DNA of 64,000 nt from an uncultured Alistipes sp. (lineage in GTDB: Bacteria > Bacteroidota > Bacteroidia > Bacteroidales > Rikenellaceae). The translations under genes were made by a program, and so were the position numbers. A model generated the notes under the pieces. That model was not told the DNA's origin, searched no databases, and was given only the letters and a program-made list of their open reading frames with translations. Shown here in pieces: positions 33,876 through 42,598 of this stretch; position 1 is the stretch's first letter; every line of letters starts with the position of its first letter. Where the stretch lies: NCBI GenBank assembly GCA_938014215.1, contig CALLRW010000002.1:124001-188000 (forward strand), given 5' to 3'.

Positions 33876-34901
33876 ATGACCGAGAAAATCAATGAACTTC
33901 TGCGACAAGTCGAAGAGTTCAAACCCAAGACAGCCGCCGAACTCGAGGAGTTCCGCATCCGGATTCTGGGCAAGAAGGGCGAACTGAATGCCCTGATGGA
34001 GGAGTTCAAGCGGGTGGCCCCGGAGCTCAAGCGCGAACTGGGCCAGCAGCTCAACCGCCTCAAGAGTGCCGCCACGGAGCGCATCGCCTCGCTGCGCGAG
34101 GAGCTTCAGAACGCCGCCGCCGACCAGGTGACCTCGTCGGGCGACCTGACGCGCCCGGGCTCGGCCGAACAGCTCGGTTCGCGCCATCCGATTTCGCTGG
34201 TGCGCAACCAGATCGTCGAGGTCTTTTCGCGCCTGGGCTATACCGTGGCCGAAGGTCCCGAGATCGAGGACGACTGGCACGTCTTCTCGGCCCTGAACTT
34301 CCCGCCCGAACACCCGGCCCGCGACATGCAGGACACCTTCTTCATCGAGAAGGATCCCGACATTCTGCTGCGGACGCACACCTCGTCGATCCAGGTTCGC
34401 ACGATGGAGCGCCAGAAGCCGCCCATCCGCGTGATCTGCCCGGGCCGCGTCTTCCGCAACGAGGCGATCTCCTACCGCGCCCACTGCATCTTCCACCAGA
34501 TCGAGGGTCTCTACATCGACGAGGGGGTTTCGTTCGCCGACATGAAGCAGTCGCTGCTCTACTTCGCCAAGGAGATCTTCGGCGAGCAGACCGCCATCCG
34601 CATGCGGCCGTCGTACTTCCCCTTCACGGAGCCTTCGGCCGAGGTCGACGTCTCGTGCAACCTCTGCGGCGGCAAGGGCTGCCCGGTCTGCAAGGGAACG
34701 GGATGGCTCGAGATCATGGGATGCGGCATGGTCGACCCGAACGTCCTGAAGGCCAACAACATCGATCCCGAGAAGTATTCGGGATTCGCCTTCGGCATGG
34801 GAGTTGAGCGTATCGCCATGCTCAAATACGGCGTCAAGGACCTGCGCCTCTACTTCGAAAACGACGTGCGCTTCCTCCACCAGTTCGACGAGGCGCTCTA
34901 A
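33876..34901 (+). CDS. pheS: Phenylalanyl-tRNA synthetase alpha subunit
   Basis: 341 residues. N-terminal coiled coil (~1-85) that binds tRNA. Class-II motifs follow: motif 2 CPGRVFRNEAISYRAHCIFHQIEGLYID and motif 3 GFAFGMGVERIAMLKYGVKDLR. A Cys cluster CNLCGGKGCPVCKGTGW is typical of this subunit in many bacteria. The pheT beta-subunit gene is not adjacent, so the two subunits are encoded apart. The next genes have envelope functions. Confidence 0.97.
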   Translation: MTEKINELLRQVEEFKPKTAAELEEFRIRILGKKGELNALMEEFKRVAPELKRELGQQLNRLKSAATERIASLREELQNAAADQVTSSGDLTRPGSAEQLGSRHPISLVRNQIVEVFSRLGYTVAEGPEIEDDWHVFSALNFPPEHPARDMQDTFFIEKDPDILLRTHTSSIQVRTMERQKPPIRVICPGRVFRNEAISYRAHCIFHQIEGLYIDEGVSFADMKQSLLYFAKEIFGEQTAIRMRPSYFPFTEPSAEVDVSCNLCGGKGCPVCKGTGWLEIMGCGMVDPNVLKANNIDPEKYSGFAFGMGVERIAMLKYGVKDLRLYFENDVRFLHQFDEAL

Positions 34902-34916
34902 CCAAACCGCGTGCCC

Positions 34917-36719
34917 ATGAGACGACTGACAGCGACCACGATATTCTGCCTTGCCTTCTTCTCGGCGGCCTTTGTCTGCGGGAAGAGCCGGCAAACAACG
35001 GCCCCGGAGTATCCCGATTCGCTGCCGAGCGTCTGGTTCTACACCGAGGGCATCAAGGAGAACTCCATCGAGGAGGATACGATGCGGGCGCGGGAGCTCT
35101 TCCGCGAGGCGATCCGCCGCGATTCGAACTACGCCCCGGCCTGGTTCGAACTGGCGGGCATCCTGCTGCCGACCTCACCCGACGAAGCGGTCGATGCGGC
35201 CCGCCGTGCCTGGCGGCTCGATACGACGAACACGTGGTATCAGCAGCTCTACGGCCAGACGCTGCTGATGACCAACCGCTACGGCGAGGCGCTTCCGGTC
35301 TACCGCAGCCTGATCGAGACCAACCCGAAGGATCCGGACAACTACCGCATCCTGGCGGCGCTCTACGAACAGCGCAAGAGCCCCTTCATGGCCCTCGTGA
35401 CGCTCGATTCGGCCGAGGTACGCTTCGGGCGCATCCAGCCGCTGAGCACGATGAAACGGCGGCTGCTGGTGGCCACGAACCAGATCGACAAGGCGCTCGA
35501 CGAGGCCCGCGCAACGGTCGAGGAGACCCCCTACGAGGCGGCCAACCACGTGGTGCTGGCCGAACTCTACGCAACAGACAAACAGGATTCGCTGGCGATG
35601 GTCGAGTACCGGGCCGCCCTGCAGATCGACTCGACGAACATCCAGACGCTGCTCTCGCTGAGCGACTACTACGCCGGACGTCAGAACTACCGCGATCTGC
35701 TGGCCACGACGCGCCGGCTCTACCTGCTGGACGACTTTCCGCTCGAACTGAAGATCAAGCGCTTCAAGGATTTTACCGCCGACACGCGCTTCTACGGCGA
35801 ATACTACTATCAGCTGAACGATCTGGCCTCGACGCTGGCGATCCGCTACCCGAACGACGAAGGGGTCGTGAAGCTCTACGCCCAGCACCTGATCGCCTCG
35901 GGCGAACTGCAGCAGGCCCTCTCGCTCTACAAGACCCACCTGGCCGACCGTCCGCCGGTCGAGGACTACTTCCGCATGGTCATCGAGATCGAGAGCTACC
36001 TGCAGCATCCCGATTCGGTCGAACGCTACGTGACGCGGGCGCTGGAGATCTTCCCCGAGAAGGTCGATTTCCACCTCTCGAAGGGTCACGTGATGGTGCA
36101 GTCAAAACAGTACGACCGGGCGGTGCGCGCCTACCGCGCGTCGCTGCGCTATGCCGATACGGATTCGCTGCGCAGCGTCATCTGGGGCATGGTCGGCGAC
36201 ACGTGGCACCTGAAGGCCGCCGGCAACGACTCGATCCCCGAAGAGGAGCTCTTCGAACGGACCCGCCTCAAAAAGCAGGGAGGCATCGACCGCCGGGCCA
36301 TGAAGGAGTGCTACCGGGCCTACGACAGGAGCCTCTCCTACTGGGGTGACAACACGCTGGTGCTGAACAACTACGCCTACTTCCTCTCGCTCGAGGAGCG
36401 GGATCTGGAGCGGGCGCTTCGGATGGCCGAACGGGTCGTGGAGCTCACGGACAACTACCCGACCTACCTCGATACCGAGGGTTGGATCCTCTTCAAGCTG
36501 GGCCGGCTGGAGGAGGCGCGTCGGGTGCTGCAGAAGGCCGTGGCGCTCGATGCCCAGCAGAGTGCCGACCTGATGGTTCACTACGGAGACATCCTCCATG
36601 CGCTGGGCGAACAGTTCATGGCCGAGATCTACTGGCGGCGGGCCCTCGAAAAGGGCTATAACGTCCGGCAGATCGAGGAGCGCTTCCAGCGCCCGGCCCC
36701 AACGCAATCCGCCGAATAA
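34917..36719 (+). CDS. Exported TPR-repeat protein
   Basis: 600 residues from ATG 34917 (a GTG two codons upstream is the only alternative). Signal peptide (MRRLTATTIFCLAFFSAAFVCG; C21 could be a weak lipobox, FVCG). The rest is a tetratricopeptide solenoid, about 10-12 units, for example RARELFREAIRRDSNYAPAWFELAGILL and RALRMAERVVELTDNYPTYLDTEGWILFKLGRLEEARRVLQKAV. It sits 10 bases before the EnvC-like gene; this TPR-EnvC arrangement is common in Bacteroidales and suggests a scaffold role in cell-wall turnover. Confidence 0.88.
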   Translation: MRRLTATTIFCLAFFSAAFVCGKSRQTTAPEYPDSLPSVWFYTEGIKENSIEEDTMRARELFREAIRRDSNYAPAWFELAGILLPTSPDEAVDAARRAWRLDTTNTWYQQLYGQTLLMTNRYGEALPVYRSLIETNPKDPDNYRILAALYEQRKSPFMALVTLDSAEVRFGRIQPLSTMKRRLLVATNQIDKALDEARATVEETPYEAANHVVLAELYATDKQDSLAMVEYRAALQIDSTNIQTLLSLSDYYAGRQNYRDLLATTRRLYLLDDFPLELKIKRFKDFTADTRFYGEYYYQLNDLASTLAIRYPNDEGVVKLYAQHLIASGELQQALSLYKTHLADRPPVEDYFRMVIEIESYLQHPDSVERYVTRALEIFPEKVDFHLSKGHVMVQSKQYDRAVRAYRASLRYADTDSLRSVIWGMVGDTWHLKAAGNDSIPEEELFERTRLKKQGGIDRRAMKECYRAYDRSLSYWGDNTLVLNNYAYFLSLEERDLERALRMAERVVELTDNYPTYLDTEGWILFKLGRLEEARRVLQKAVALDAQQSADLMVHYGDILHALGEQFMAEIYWRRALEKGYNVRQIEERFQRPAPTQSAE

Positions 36720-36729
36720 ATTGACCGCC

Positions 36730-37848
36730 ATGAAAGCTGCCCGAATATTGACGTGCTGCCTGCTGTTGCTTGCCGTTGGTGCAACGGCTCAGAACGACCG
36801 CATCGCCCGGCAGAAGAAGGTGATCGCCGACCTCGAGAAACGCATTGCCAACGAGGAGCGGGAGATTGCCAAGCTCCAGAAGGGTCGTGCTGCCAGTGAG
36901 GAGCGGGTCCGCCGCCTGGCGCGGCAGATCGACTCCCGGACGCAGCTTCTGGACGAGACCGAAAAGGAGGCCTCGCTGCTGCGCGAGGAGATAGCCCGCA
37001 AGGACAGCGTGGCCGGCGATCTGGCCTCGACCCTTTCACGCAACCGCGAGGAGTATGCCGAAATGGTGCGCGAGGCCTACCGCAACTACCGCCACAACAA
37101 CTACCTGACGTTTCTCTTCTCGTCGCGTGATTTCAGCGACGTAGCGCGCAAGATCACGGCGCTGCGCGAGATCGCCGCACTGCGCGAACGGAAGATGCAC
37201 GACATCGAGCAGCTCTCCGAACAGGTGCGCGTGGAGAAGGAGGAGCTCGACCGTCGCCACCGTTCGCTCGATTCGGTGACGCGGCAGCTGGCGGCACAGC
37301 GTTCGAAACTCGAGCGCGACTCGCGCAACGCGCGGGCCAATATCCGCACGATGTCGCAGAAGGAGCGGTCGGCCCTGCAGCGCAAGCTGGCCCAGGAGCA
37401 GCAGCTCGACGTGGCGATCAACGAACTGCGCAAGCTGACGAAGGGCAACAAGGAGGGCGCCTCGTTCTCGTCGAAGACGACGGGACTGCGGCTTCCGGTC
37501 GTAGGGGGGCGCGTGAAGCGCTACCGCGAGAACATGGCCGAGGTAACGGGGCCCAAGGGGGCGCAGGTCATCTCGATCTACGAAGGCAAGGTGATCGACA
37601 TCAAACGCAACCGCATCACGAACAAATACGACGTTTACGTGGCTCACGGCGAATACCTGACCTCGTATGCCAACCTGGGGACGATCAGCGTCCAGAAGGG
37701 GCAGAAAGTGGCCCGCAACCAGCCGCTGGGGACCATCGGGTCGGCCGTTGACGTGATGACGATGGAGACGGAGTACAAGCTGGTCTTCGGCATCTACCCG
37801 CCGAATCCGAATCAGAAGATGCGCGCCGAGAACTGTTTCAAGAGATAA
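36730..37848 (+). CDS. EnvC-like murein hydrolase activator (degenerate LytM)
   Basis: 372 residues from ATG 36730. Signal peptide (ends ...VGATAQ), long coiled coil ~21-245 (EKRIANEEREIAKLQKGRAASEERVRRLAR...), then a C-terminal LytM/M23 domain (~250-372, LRLPVVGGRVKRY ... HGEYLTSYANL ... QPLGTIGS). The zinc ligands of active M23 peptidases are lost: the HxxxD block is missing, YAHL reads YANL, and the HLHFE block reads TEYKLVFGI. It is therefore expected to activate amidases rather than cut peptidoglycan itself. Confidence 0.9.
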   Translation: MKAARILTCCLLLLAVGATAQNDRIARQKKVIADLEKRIANEEREIAKLQKGRAASEERVRRLARQIDSRTQLLDETEKEASLLREEIARKDSVAGDLASTLSRNREEYAEMVREAYRNYRHNNYLTFLFSSRDFSDVARKITALREIAALRERKMHDIEQLSEQVRVEKEELDRRHRSLDSVTRQLAAQRSKLERDSRNARANIRTMSQKERSALQRKLAQEQQLDVAINELRKLTKGNKEGASFSSKTTGLRLPVVGGRVKRYRENMAEVTGPKGAQVISIYEGKVIDIKRNRITNKYDVYVAHGEYLTSYANLGTISVQKGQKVARNQPLGTIGSAVDVMTMETEYKLVFGIYPPNPNQKMRAENCFKR

Positions 37849-38277
37849 CGCGCTCGTCAGCCCGATTCCTCACAAGGAGAGGGCGGAGAGAGAAGGGAGA
37901 GACAAAAAGAGAGAAGACGGAACGAGCAAGGAGAGGAGAGAGCCGGAGAGGCCGGGGAAAGCTGAGGAGGTCGCGAAGACCGGGAAAACCGGGAAGACCG
38001 GGAACGATCCGGAACGATCCGGAACGACCAGCCGCCGCATCCGGTCCCAATCACGGCTCAGAGAGCCGACACTCGGGAGTCCGAAAATCCAGCCCCCTCC
38101 ATCCAACGCATTTTGAGGCCGAGAGAGCACATATCGGAAGAGAGACAAAGAATCTACCGTTCAACAACAGAATCGCGGCGAAAAGAGCCAAAAAGCGGCA
38201 AAAATCACAATTCGGGAAGCGATCCGGATTCCAGCCGCAACCAACTTCGCCAGAGAAACCGCAAAATCACAAGCAAT
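37849..38277 (+). other. Non-coding purine-rich stretch between the EnvC-like gene and ybeY
   Basis: 429 bases. 37872-37990 is almost pure A/G on the plus strand (GAGAGGGCGGAGAGAGAAGG and similar). 37978-38029 then repeats GACCGGGAA and GATCCGGAAC units. A small CGGCTC-AGA-GAGCCG hairpin is at 38054-38068. No convincing gene, and no terminator or promoter that I can defend. Confidence 0.6.
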
Positions 38278-38709
38278 ATGGCTGTAAAATACTATACCGA
38301 CGACTGTACGTACCGTTACCCGCAGAAGCGGCTGACGGCCGCATGGCTGCACGAGGTGGCGGCCGCCGAGGGCTACACGCTGGGGGATGTCTGCTACATC
38401 TTCTGCTCGGCGCAGCGGCTGCTGGAGATGAATCGCCAGTACCTCGGCCACGACTACTTCACCGATGTGATCACCTTCGACTACAGCGACCGCAAGGGGT
38501 GCCGCATCGTTTCGGGCGATATCTTCATCGATGTGGAGACCGTGGCGGACAATGCGCGCCAGTACGGCGCCACGCCGCTTCAGGAGATGCGGCGGGTGGT
38601 GGTCCACGGGGTGCTCCACCTCTGCGGACAGAACGACAAGACGCCGCGCACGAATGCACAAATGCACCGTAAGGAAGACAAGTATCTGAAATTCTGGGAG
38701 AAACAATGA
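38278..38709 (+). CDS. ybeY: Endoribonuclease YbeY (16S rRNA maturation)
   Basis: 143 residues from ATG 38278 (frame is open upstream without homology). UPF0054 motif reads VVVHGVLHLCGQNDKTPRTNAQMHRKED: the first two His ligands are in H-x3-H and the third position after x5 is Asp rather than His, with a further His nearby (QMH). The N-terminal part has LNRQYL-like EMNRQYLGHDYFTDVITFDYSD, conserved in the family. Stop codon overlaps the mnmG start (ATGA), so the two are coupled. Confidence 0.92.
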   Translation: MAVKYYTDDCTYRYPQKRLTAAWLHEVAAAEGYTLGDVCYIFCSAQRLLEMNRQYLGHDYFTDVITFDYSDRKGCRIVSGDIFIDVETVADNARQYGATPLQEMRRVVVHGVLHLCGQNDKTPRTNAQMHRKEDKYLKFWEKQ

Positions 38710-40703
38710 TTCTCGATTACGATATCATCGTCATCGGCGGCGGACATGCCGGCTGCGAGGCAGCATCGGCAGCCGCACGATTGGGTTCGCGCACGCTGCT
38801 GCTGACGATGGACATGACGAAAATGGCCTCAATGTCGTGCAATCCGGCAGTAGGAGGAGTAGCTAAAGGACAGATTGTCAGGGAGATAGACGCACTTGGC
38901 GGACAAATGGGGCGCATTACCGACCTCACTTCCGTCCAGTTTCGGATGCTGAATCGTTCGAAGGGGGCCGCCATGTGGAGTCCGCGCGCGCAATGCGACA
39001 AGACCCGCTTCTCCGAAGAGTGGCGCCACACGCTCGAGAACACCCCGAATCTCTACATCTGGCAGGATGCCGCCACCGAACTGCTCTTCGATCCGCTGGA
39101 TCCGGAAGCCGGGAGTTGCCACCCCGCGACGGCCGGTACGGCCCGACAGGAGACGTCGAAAAACACACCGACGCCGGATGCGGAAGCCTCCCGCAAAGAG
39201 CCCTTCGCCCACGGTCAGAAATGGCGGATCCGCGGCGTAAAGACCCGCTTGGGCGTGGAGTTCAGCTGCCGGGCGGTGGTCCTGACGGCGGGGACCTTCC
39301 TCGAGGGGATGATGCACTGCGGCGGCGCCCATGCCGAGGGGGGCAGGGCCGGCGATGCCGCCTCACACGGCATCACGGCAAGCCTTGTCGGGATCGGCTT
39401 CGAGACCGGCCGCATGAAGACCGGCACCCCGGCCCGACTCGACGCCCGAACGATCAATTTCGAGATTCTCGAGCCGCAATATGGCGATGAAAATCCCTCG
39501 AAATTCTCCTTCTCGCCCGAGACCGAACCGGTCCGCGATCAGCTGCCCTGTTTTCTGGTCTACACGAGCCCCGAGGTACACGCCATTCTGCGGTCGGGAT
39601 TCGACCGTTCGCCGCTCTTCAACGGGACGATTCACGGCATCGGACCGCGCTATTGCCCCTCGATCGAGGACAAACTGCGGACCTTTGCCGACAAGGATCA
39701 GCACCAGCTTTTCCTCGAACCCGAAGGCCGGTCGACGAATGAATACTACCTGAACGGTTTCTCGTCGTCGCTGCCGTGGGAGGTGCAGTGGGAGGCGCTG
39801 CACCGCATCGAAGGGTTCGAGGATCTGCACATCTACCGCCCGGGCTACGCCATCGAATACGACTATTTTCCGCCCACGCAGCTCTACCATTCGCTCGAAA
39901 CGAAGCTTGTTTCGGATCTCTATTTCGCGGGGCAGGTCAACGGAACGACCGGCTACGAAGAGGCCGCGGCGCAGGGACTGATGGCGGGAATCAATGCCCA
40001 CCGTTCGCTGGAGGGGGAGGAGCCGATCGTCCTGAAACGCGACGAAGCCTACATCGGCGTGCTGATCGACGACCTGGTGACGAAGGGGGTCGACGAACCA
40101 TACCGGATGTTCACCTCGCGGGCCGAGTATCGGATCCTGCTCCGACAGGACAATGCCGATCTTCGGCTGACTCCGCTCGGACACGAAATCGGACTGATTT
40201 CGGAAAAAAGATACGCCCATTTCGCTCGAAAAAAACAACTCGTAGAATCGCTTGTAGCCTTCGCCCGTGAACTGAGTGTCAAAGCAGCCGAAATTTCAGA
40301 CTATCTGAAATCGGTCGGATCGGAGCCTTTGACGCAGGGTCGGAAGCTCCATGACATACTGATGCGCAACAATGTGACGATCGAATCGCTGAAGGTGGTG
40401 CTTCCGAAACTTCGCCGATTCATCGACTCGCACGAGATCGATGCCGAGATCATCGAGGAGGCGGAGATTCAGATCAAATATAAAGGGTACATCGAACGAG
40501 AAAAATTCATTGCCGAAAAGCTGCACCGACTGGAAAACATTCGCATTCCGGACGAATTTGACTTTTTCTCGATGCACTCGCTGACGATCGAAGCCCGCCA
40601 GAAGTTAAGCCGAATCCGGCCAAAAACGATCGGACAAGCTTCGCGGATACCGGGTGTTTCGCCGGCCGACGTAAATGTTTTACTGATAAAATTCGGCCGA
40701 TAG
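38706..40703 (+). CDS. mnmG: tRNA uridine-34 carboxymethylaminomethyl modification enzyme MnmG (GidA)
   Basis: 665 residues versus ~620-630 usual. FAD site DIIVIGGGHAGCEAASAAARLG; conserved SCNPAVGGVAKGQIVREIDALGG, AVVLTAGTFLEG, GRMKTGTPARLD, GYAIEYDYFPPTQLY, AGQVNGTTGYEEAAAQGL and a C-terminal helical domain for MnmE. With MnmE it builds cmnm5-type modifications on wobble uridines. Residues ~129-172 (bases ~39090-39222) carry an extra low-complexity segment (DPEAGSCHPATAGTARQETS...) not usual for the family. Overlaps ybeY by 4 bases. Confidence 0.97.
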   Translation: MILDYDIIVIGGGHAGCEAASAAARLGSRTLLLTMDMTKMASMSCNPAVGGVAKGQIVREIDALGGQMGRITDLTSVQFRMLNRSKGAAMWSPRAQCDKTRFSEEWRHTLENTPNLYIWQDAATELLFDPLDPEAGSCHPATAGTARQETSKNTPTPDAEASRKEPFAHGQKWRIRGVKTRLGVEFSCRAVVLTAGTFLEGMMHCGGAHAEGGRAGDAASHGITASLVGIGFETGRMKTGTPARLDARTINFEILEPQYGDENPSKFSFSPETEPVRDQLPCFLVYTSPEVHAILRSGFDRSPLFNGTIHGIGPRYCPSIEDKLRTFADKDQHQLFLEPEGRSTNEYYLNGFSSSLPWEVQWEALHRIEGFEDLHIYRPGYAIEYDYFPPTQLYHSLETKLVSDLYFAGQVNGTTGYEEAAAQGLMAGINAHRSLEGEEPIVLKRDEAYIGVLIDDLVTKGVDEPYRMFTSRAEYRILLRQDNADLRLTPLGHEIGLISEKRYAHFARKKQLVESLVAFARELSVKAAEISDYLKSVGSEPLTQGRKLHDILMRNNVTIESLKVVLPKLRRFIDSHEIDAEIIEEAEIQIKYKGYIEREKFIAEKLHRLENIRIPDEFDFFSMHSLTIEARQKLSRIRPKTIGQASRIPGVSPADVNVLLIKFGR

Positions 40704-40718
40704 ATAGAAATTCATTCC

Positions 40719-40740
40719 CAGTGTTCCACGTGGAACACTG
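40719..40740. other. parS-like centromere site 1
   Basis: Contains TGTTCCACGTGGAACA (40722-40737), a perfect match to the ParB target family TGTTNCACGTGNAACA; the palindrome extends to 22 bp. It lies 16 bases after the mnmG stop. Confidence 0.85.
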
Positions 40741-40759
40741 AAACAAAGACAAAAAAGAG

Positions 40760-40775
40760 TGTTCCACGTGGAACA
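40760..40775. other. parS-like centromere site 2
   Basis: Second perfect TGTTCCACGTGGAACA, 38 bp centre-to-centre from site 1. Confidence 0.85.
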
Positions 40776-40778
40776 TTC

Positions 40779-40811
40779 GAAGAGGATCACGAAAAAGTGG
40801 TCCTCTTTTTT
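40779..40811 (+). terminator. Terminator of the ybeY-mnmG unit
   Basis: AAGAGGATCAC-GAAAAA-GTGGTCCTCTT with T6; both parS-like sites lie in the 3' untranslated region before it. Confidence 0.85.
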
Positions 40812-41390
40812 ATGTCGAACCACGGCAAGAAGGGTGGTGGTGGAGAGGAAAATGGAGATGAAGAGGAAAAAAGAAGAGTGAGGAAGATAGAAAAGCTATC
40901 AAATAATTCGACTGAAAGTAATAGAGAAATCAAAATAGAATGTAGCTTGCATTTCCACGTTTTTCCAGAAAAAGGCAAAAAAACAAAATCCAGCTAAAAC
41001 TTTTGGACAAAAACAGAGACATAAAAGAAGAAAAAAAGGCCGAACGAGAAAGACGAGATGAAAGGATAACACGCATAGAGACGGCATCGAGGAGAAGGAA
41101 AAATAAAGAAAATCATCAATATTTAACCGATATGAACGGTCAACGATTACAGGCCGGAAGAGTTCATCAACAACAGGAAGATGTTCGTTGAGTCGGGGTG
41201 GAATCTCCGGAAATAGGATGACCTCCGATACGGGTGGCATCGCGTTGTGCTACGGTATCTACTCATCGCCCAATGCCTATTTCATCAACAATATATTCAG
41301 AACGGAACAACAAGAAAAGAAATAACACTAAAAAATTTAGATAAATAGAAACGAAGAGGCACAAAATAAAACAAGTAAGGACAGACGGCC
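40812..41390. other. AT-rich island with possible decayed coding fragments
   Basis: This stretch is far richer in A (plus strand) than its surroundings. Two protein-like pieces in different frames are visible at about 41138-41220 (...DYRPEEFINNRKMFVES..., ends at TAG) and 41219-41325 (MTSDTGGIALCYGIYSS..., ends at TAA). Both contain FINN. They may be remnants of a degraded gene; no family recognised. Other open stretches here are Lys/Glu-rich and look like chance. Confidence 0.4.
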
Positions 41391-41392
41391 AA

Positions 41393-41424
41393 TAAAAAAG
41401 TCCTCTCCGGAAAAGAGAGGACTT
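41393..41424 (-). terminator. Terminator of ilvE
   Basis: On the minus strand AAGTCCTCTC / GAGAGGACTT stem with 7-nt loop followed by T6. Confidence 0.9.
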
Positions 41425-41529
41425 GAAAGATCAGAAATTAAATTTTACTGTTTCAGCAAGAAAACAGAAAATTTAAAGGTTTAAAGGACTAAAAATCGAG
41501 TAAAAAAATCGATTGCGAGAATGCGATAT

Positions 41530-42543
41530 TTAGAGGACGATCGTACACCAGCCGTATTTATCCTTAGCACGACCATACTGAATATCCTGCAGAGAGGTGT
41601 AAAGTTTCATGCAGGTCTTGCCGACCTCTTCGCCGTAACTATACGACTCGCCGGTCTGCATGTCGTAAATATAGCCGATCGGAGAGATCACGGCAGCCGT
41701 ACCACAAGCACCGCACTCCTCGAACGTCGAGAGTTCCTCGACGGGAATATGACGCTCCTCGACCTCGAGACCCATATCGCGAGCCAGCTGACGGAGGCTC
41801 TTGTTGGTGATCGAAGGCAGTACGGAGGACGATTTCGGCGTAATATACTTGCCATCCTTTATGCCGAAGAAGTTGGCAGCACCACACTCCTCGATATACT
41901 TGTGCTCGGCCGCATCGAGATACATGATGTTCGAATAGCCCATTTCATGGCCTTTTTCACCCGAGAGAAGGCTGGCGGCATAGTTGCCACCTACCTTTAC
42001 ATCACCCGTACCACGCGGCGCAGCACGGTCCTGTTCACGATCGATAGCGACACGGATCGGTTTGATTCCCGATTTGAAGTAGGCGCCCACGGGCGAGCAG
42101 TAGACGATCAACAGGGCATCCTTGGCGGGTTTTACACCCAAACCGGCCGTCGTTCCGAACATCACGGGACGCAGATACAACGATGCACCCGTACCGTAAG
42201 GGGGAATAAAACGCTCGTTGCGCTTGACGACCTCGATGCAGGCATTGACGATCATCTCCTCCGAGGGAACGGGCAGGCAGAGACGTTTGGCCGAGGACTG
42301 CATACGACGGGCATTCTCCTCGACGCGGAAGAGACGAACCTTGCCATCGACACCCCGGAAGGCCTTCAGTCCCTCGAAGAGTTCGATACCATAATGCAGA
42401 CACGATGCCGACATGTGCATCTTAATGTACTCGTCGTCGGTCACGATCATGTCACTCCACTTGCCATCGGTGAAGATGTAGCGGACGTTGTAATCCGTTT
42501 TGCGATAGTCGAAACCAAGCGCACTCCAATCCGTATTTTCCAT
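41530..42543 (-). CDS. ilvE: Branched-chain amino acid aminotransferase
   Basis: 337 residues, fold-type IV PLP enzyme of the long (BCAT group II) form. Transfers amino groups between glutamate and the keto acids of Leu, Ile and Val. Visible: LHYGIELFEGLKAFRG, RPVMFGTTAGLGVKPA, PLP-lysine block KVGGNYAASLL (Lys before VGGNYA), YIEECGAANFFGI and FEECGACGTAAVISPIG. All expected blocks present. Preceded by its own -7 box and followed by a terminator. Confidence 0.96.
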   Translation of the reverse strand: MENTDWSALGFDYRKTDYNVRYIFTDGKWSDMIVTDDEYIKMHMSASCLHYGIELFEGLKAFRGVDGKVRLFRVEENARRMQSSAKRLCLPVPSEEMIVNACIEVVKRNERFIPPYGTGASLYLRPVMFGTTAGLGVKPAKDALLIVYCSPVGAYFKSGIKPIRVAIDREQDRAAPRGTGDVKVGGNYAASLLSGEKGHEMGYSNIMYLDAAEHKYIEECGAANFFGIKDGKYITPKSSSVLPSITNKSLRQLARDMGLEVEERHIPVEELSTFEECGACGTAAVISPIGYIYDMQTGESYSYGEEVGKTCMKLYTSLQDIQYGRAKDKYGWCTIVL

Positions 42544-42572
42544 ATCTAATCAGTTTTAAGGATTTTTTACTC

Positions 42573-42580
42573 CAAAAATA
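42573..42580 (-). promoter_or_regulatory. -7 box of ilvE
   Basis: TATTTTTG on the minus strand, 29 bases before the ilvE ATG, in the 55-base gap behind metG. Confidence 0.6.
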
Positions 42581-42598
42581 AATCAAAAATTCGCGGGC

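Noticed and set aside
36730..37848. Annotation as an active M23 endopeptidase
   Set aside because: Zinc-binding residues are absent, so an activator role is the better reading.
40507..40776. Minus-strand frame starting MFHVEHSF
   Set aside because: The MFHVEH start is simply the translated parS-like palindrome, and the rest is antisense to mnmG.
40797..40997. Lys/Glu/Asn-rich frame in the AT-rich island
   Set aside because: Low complexity, no plausible start context, and it begins inside the mnmG terminator.
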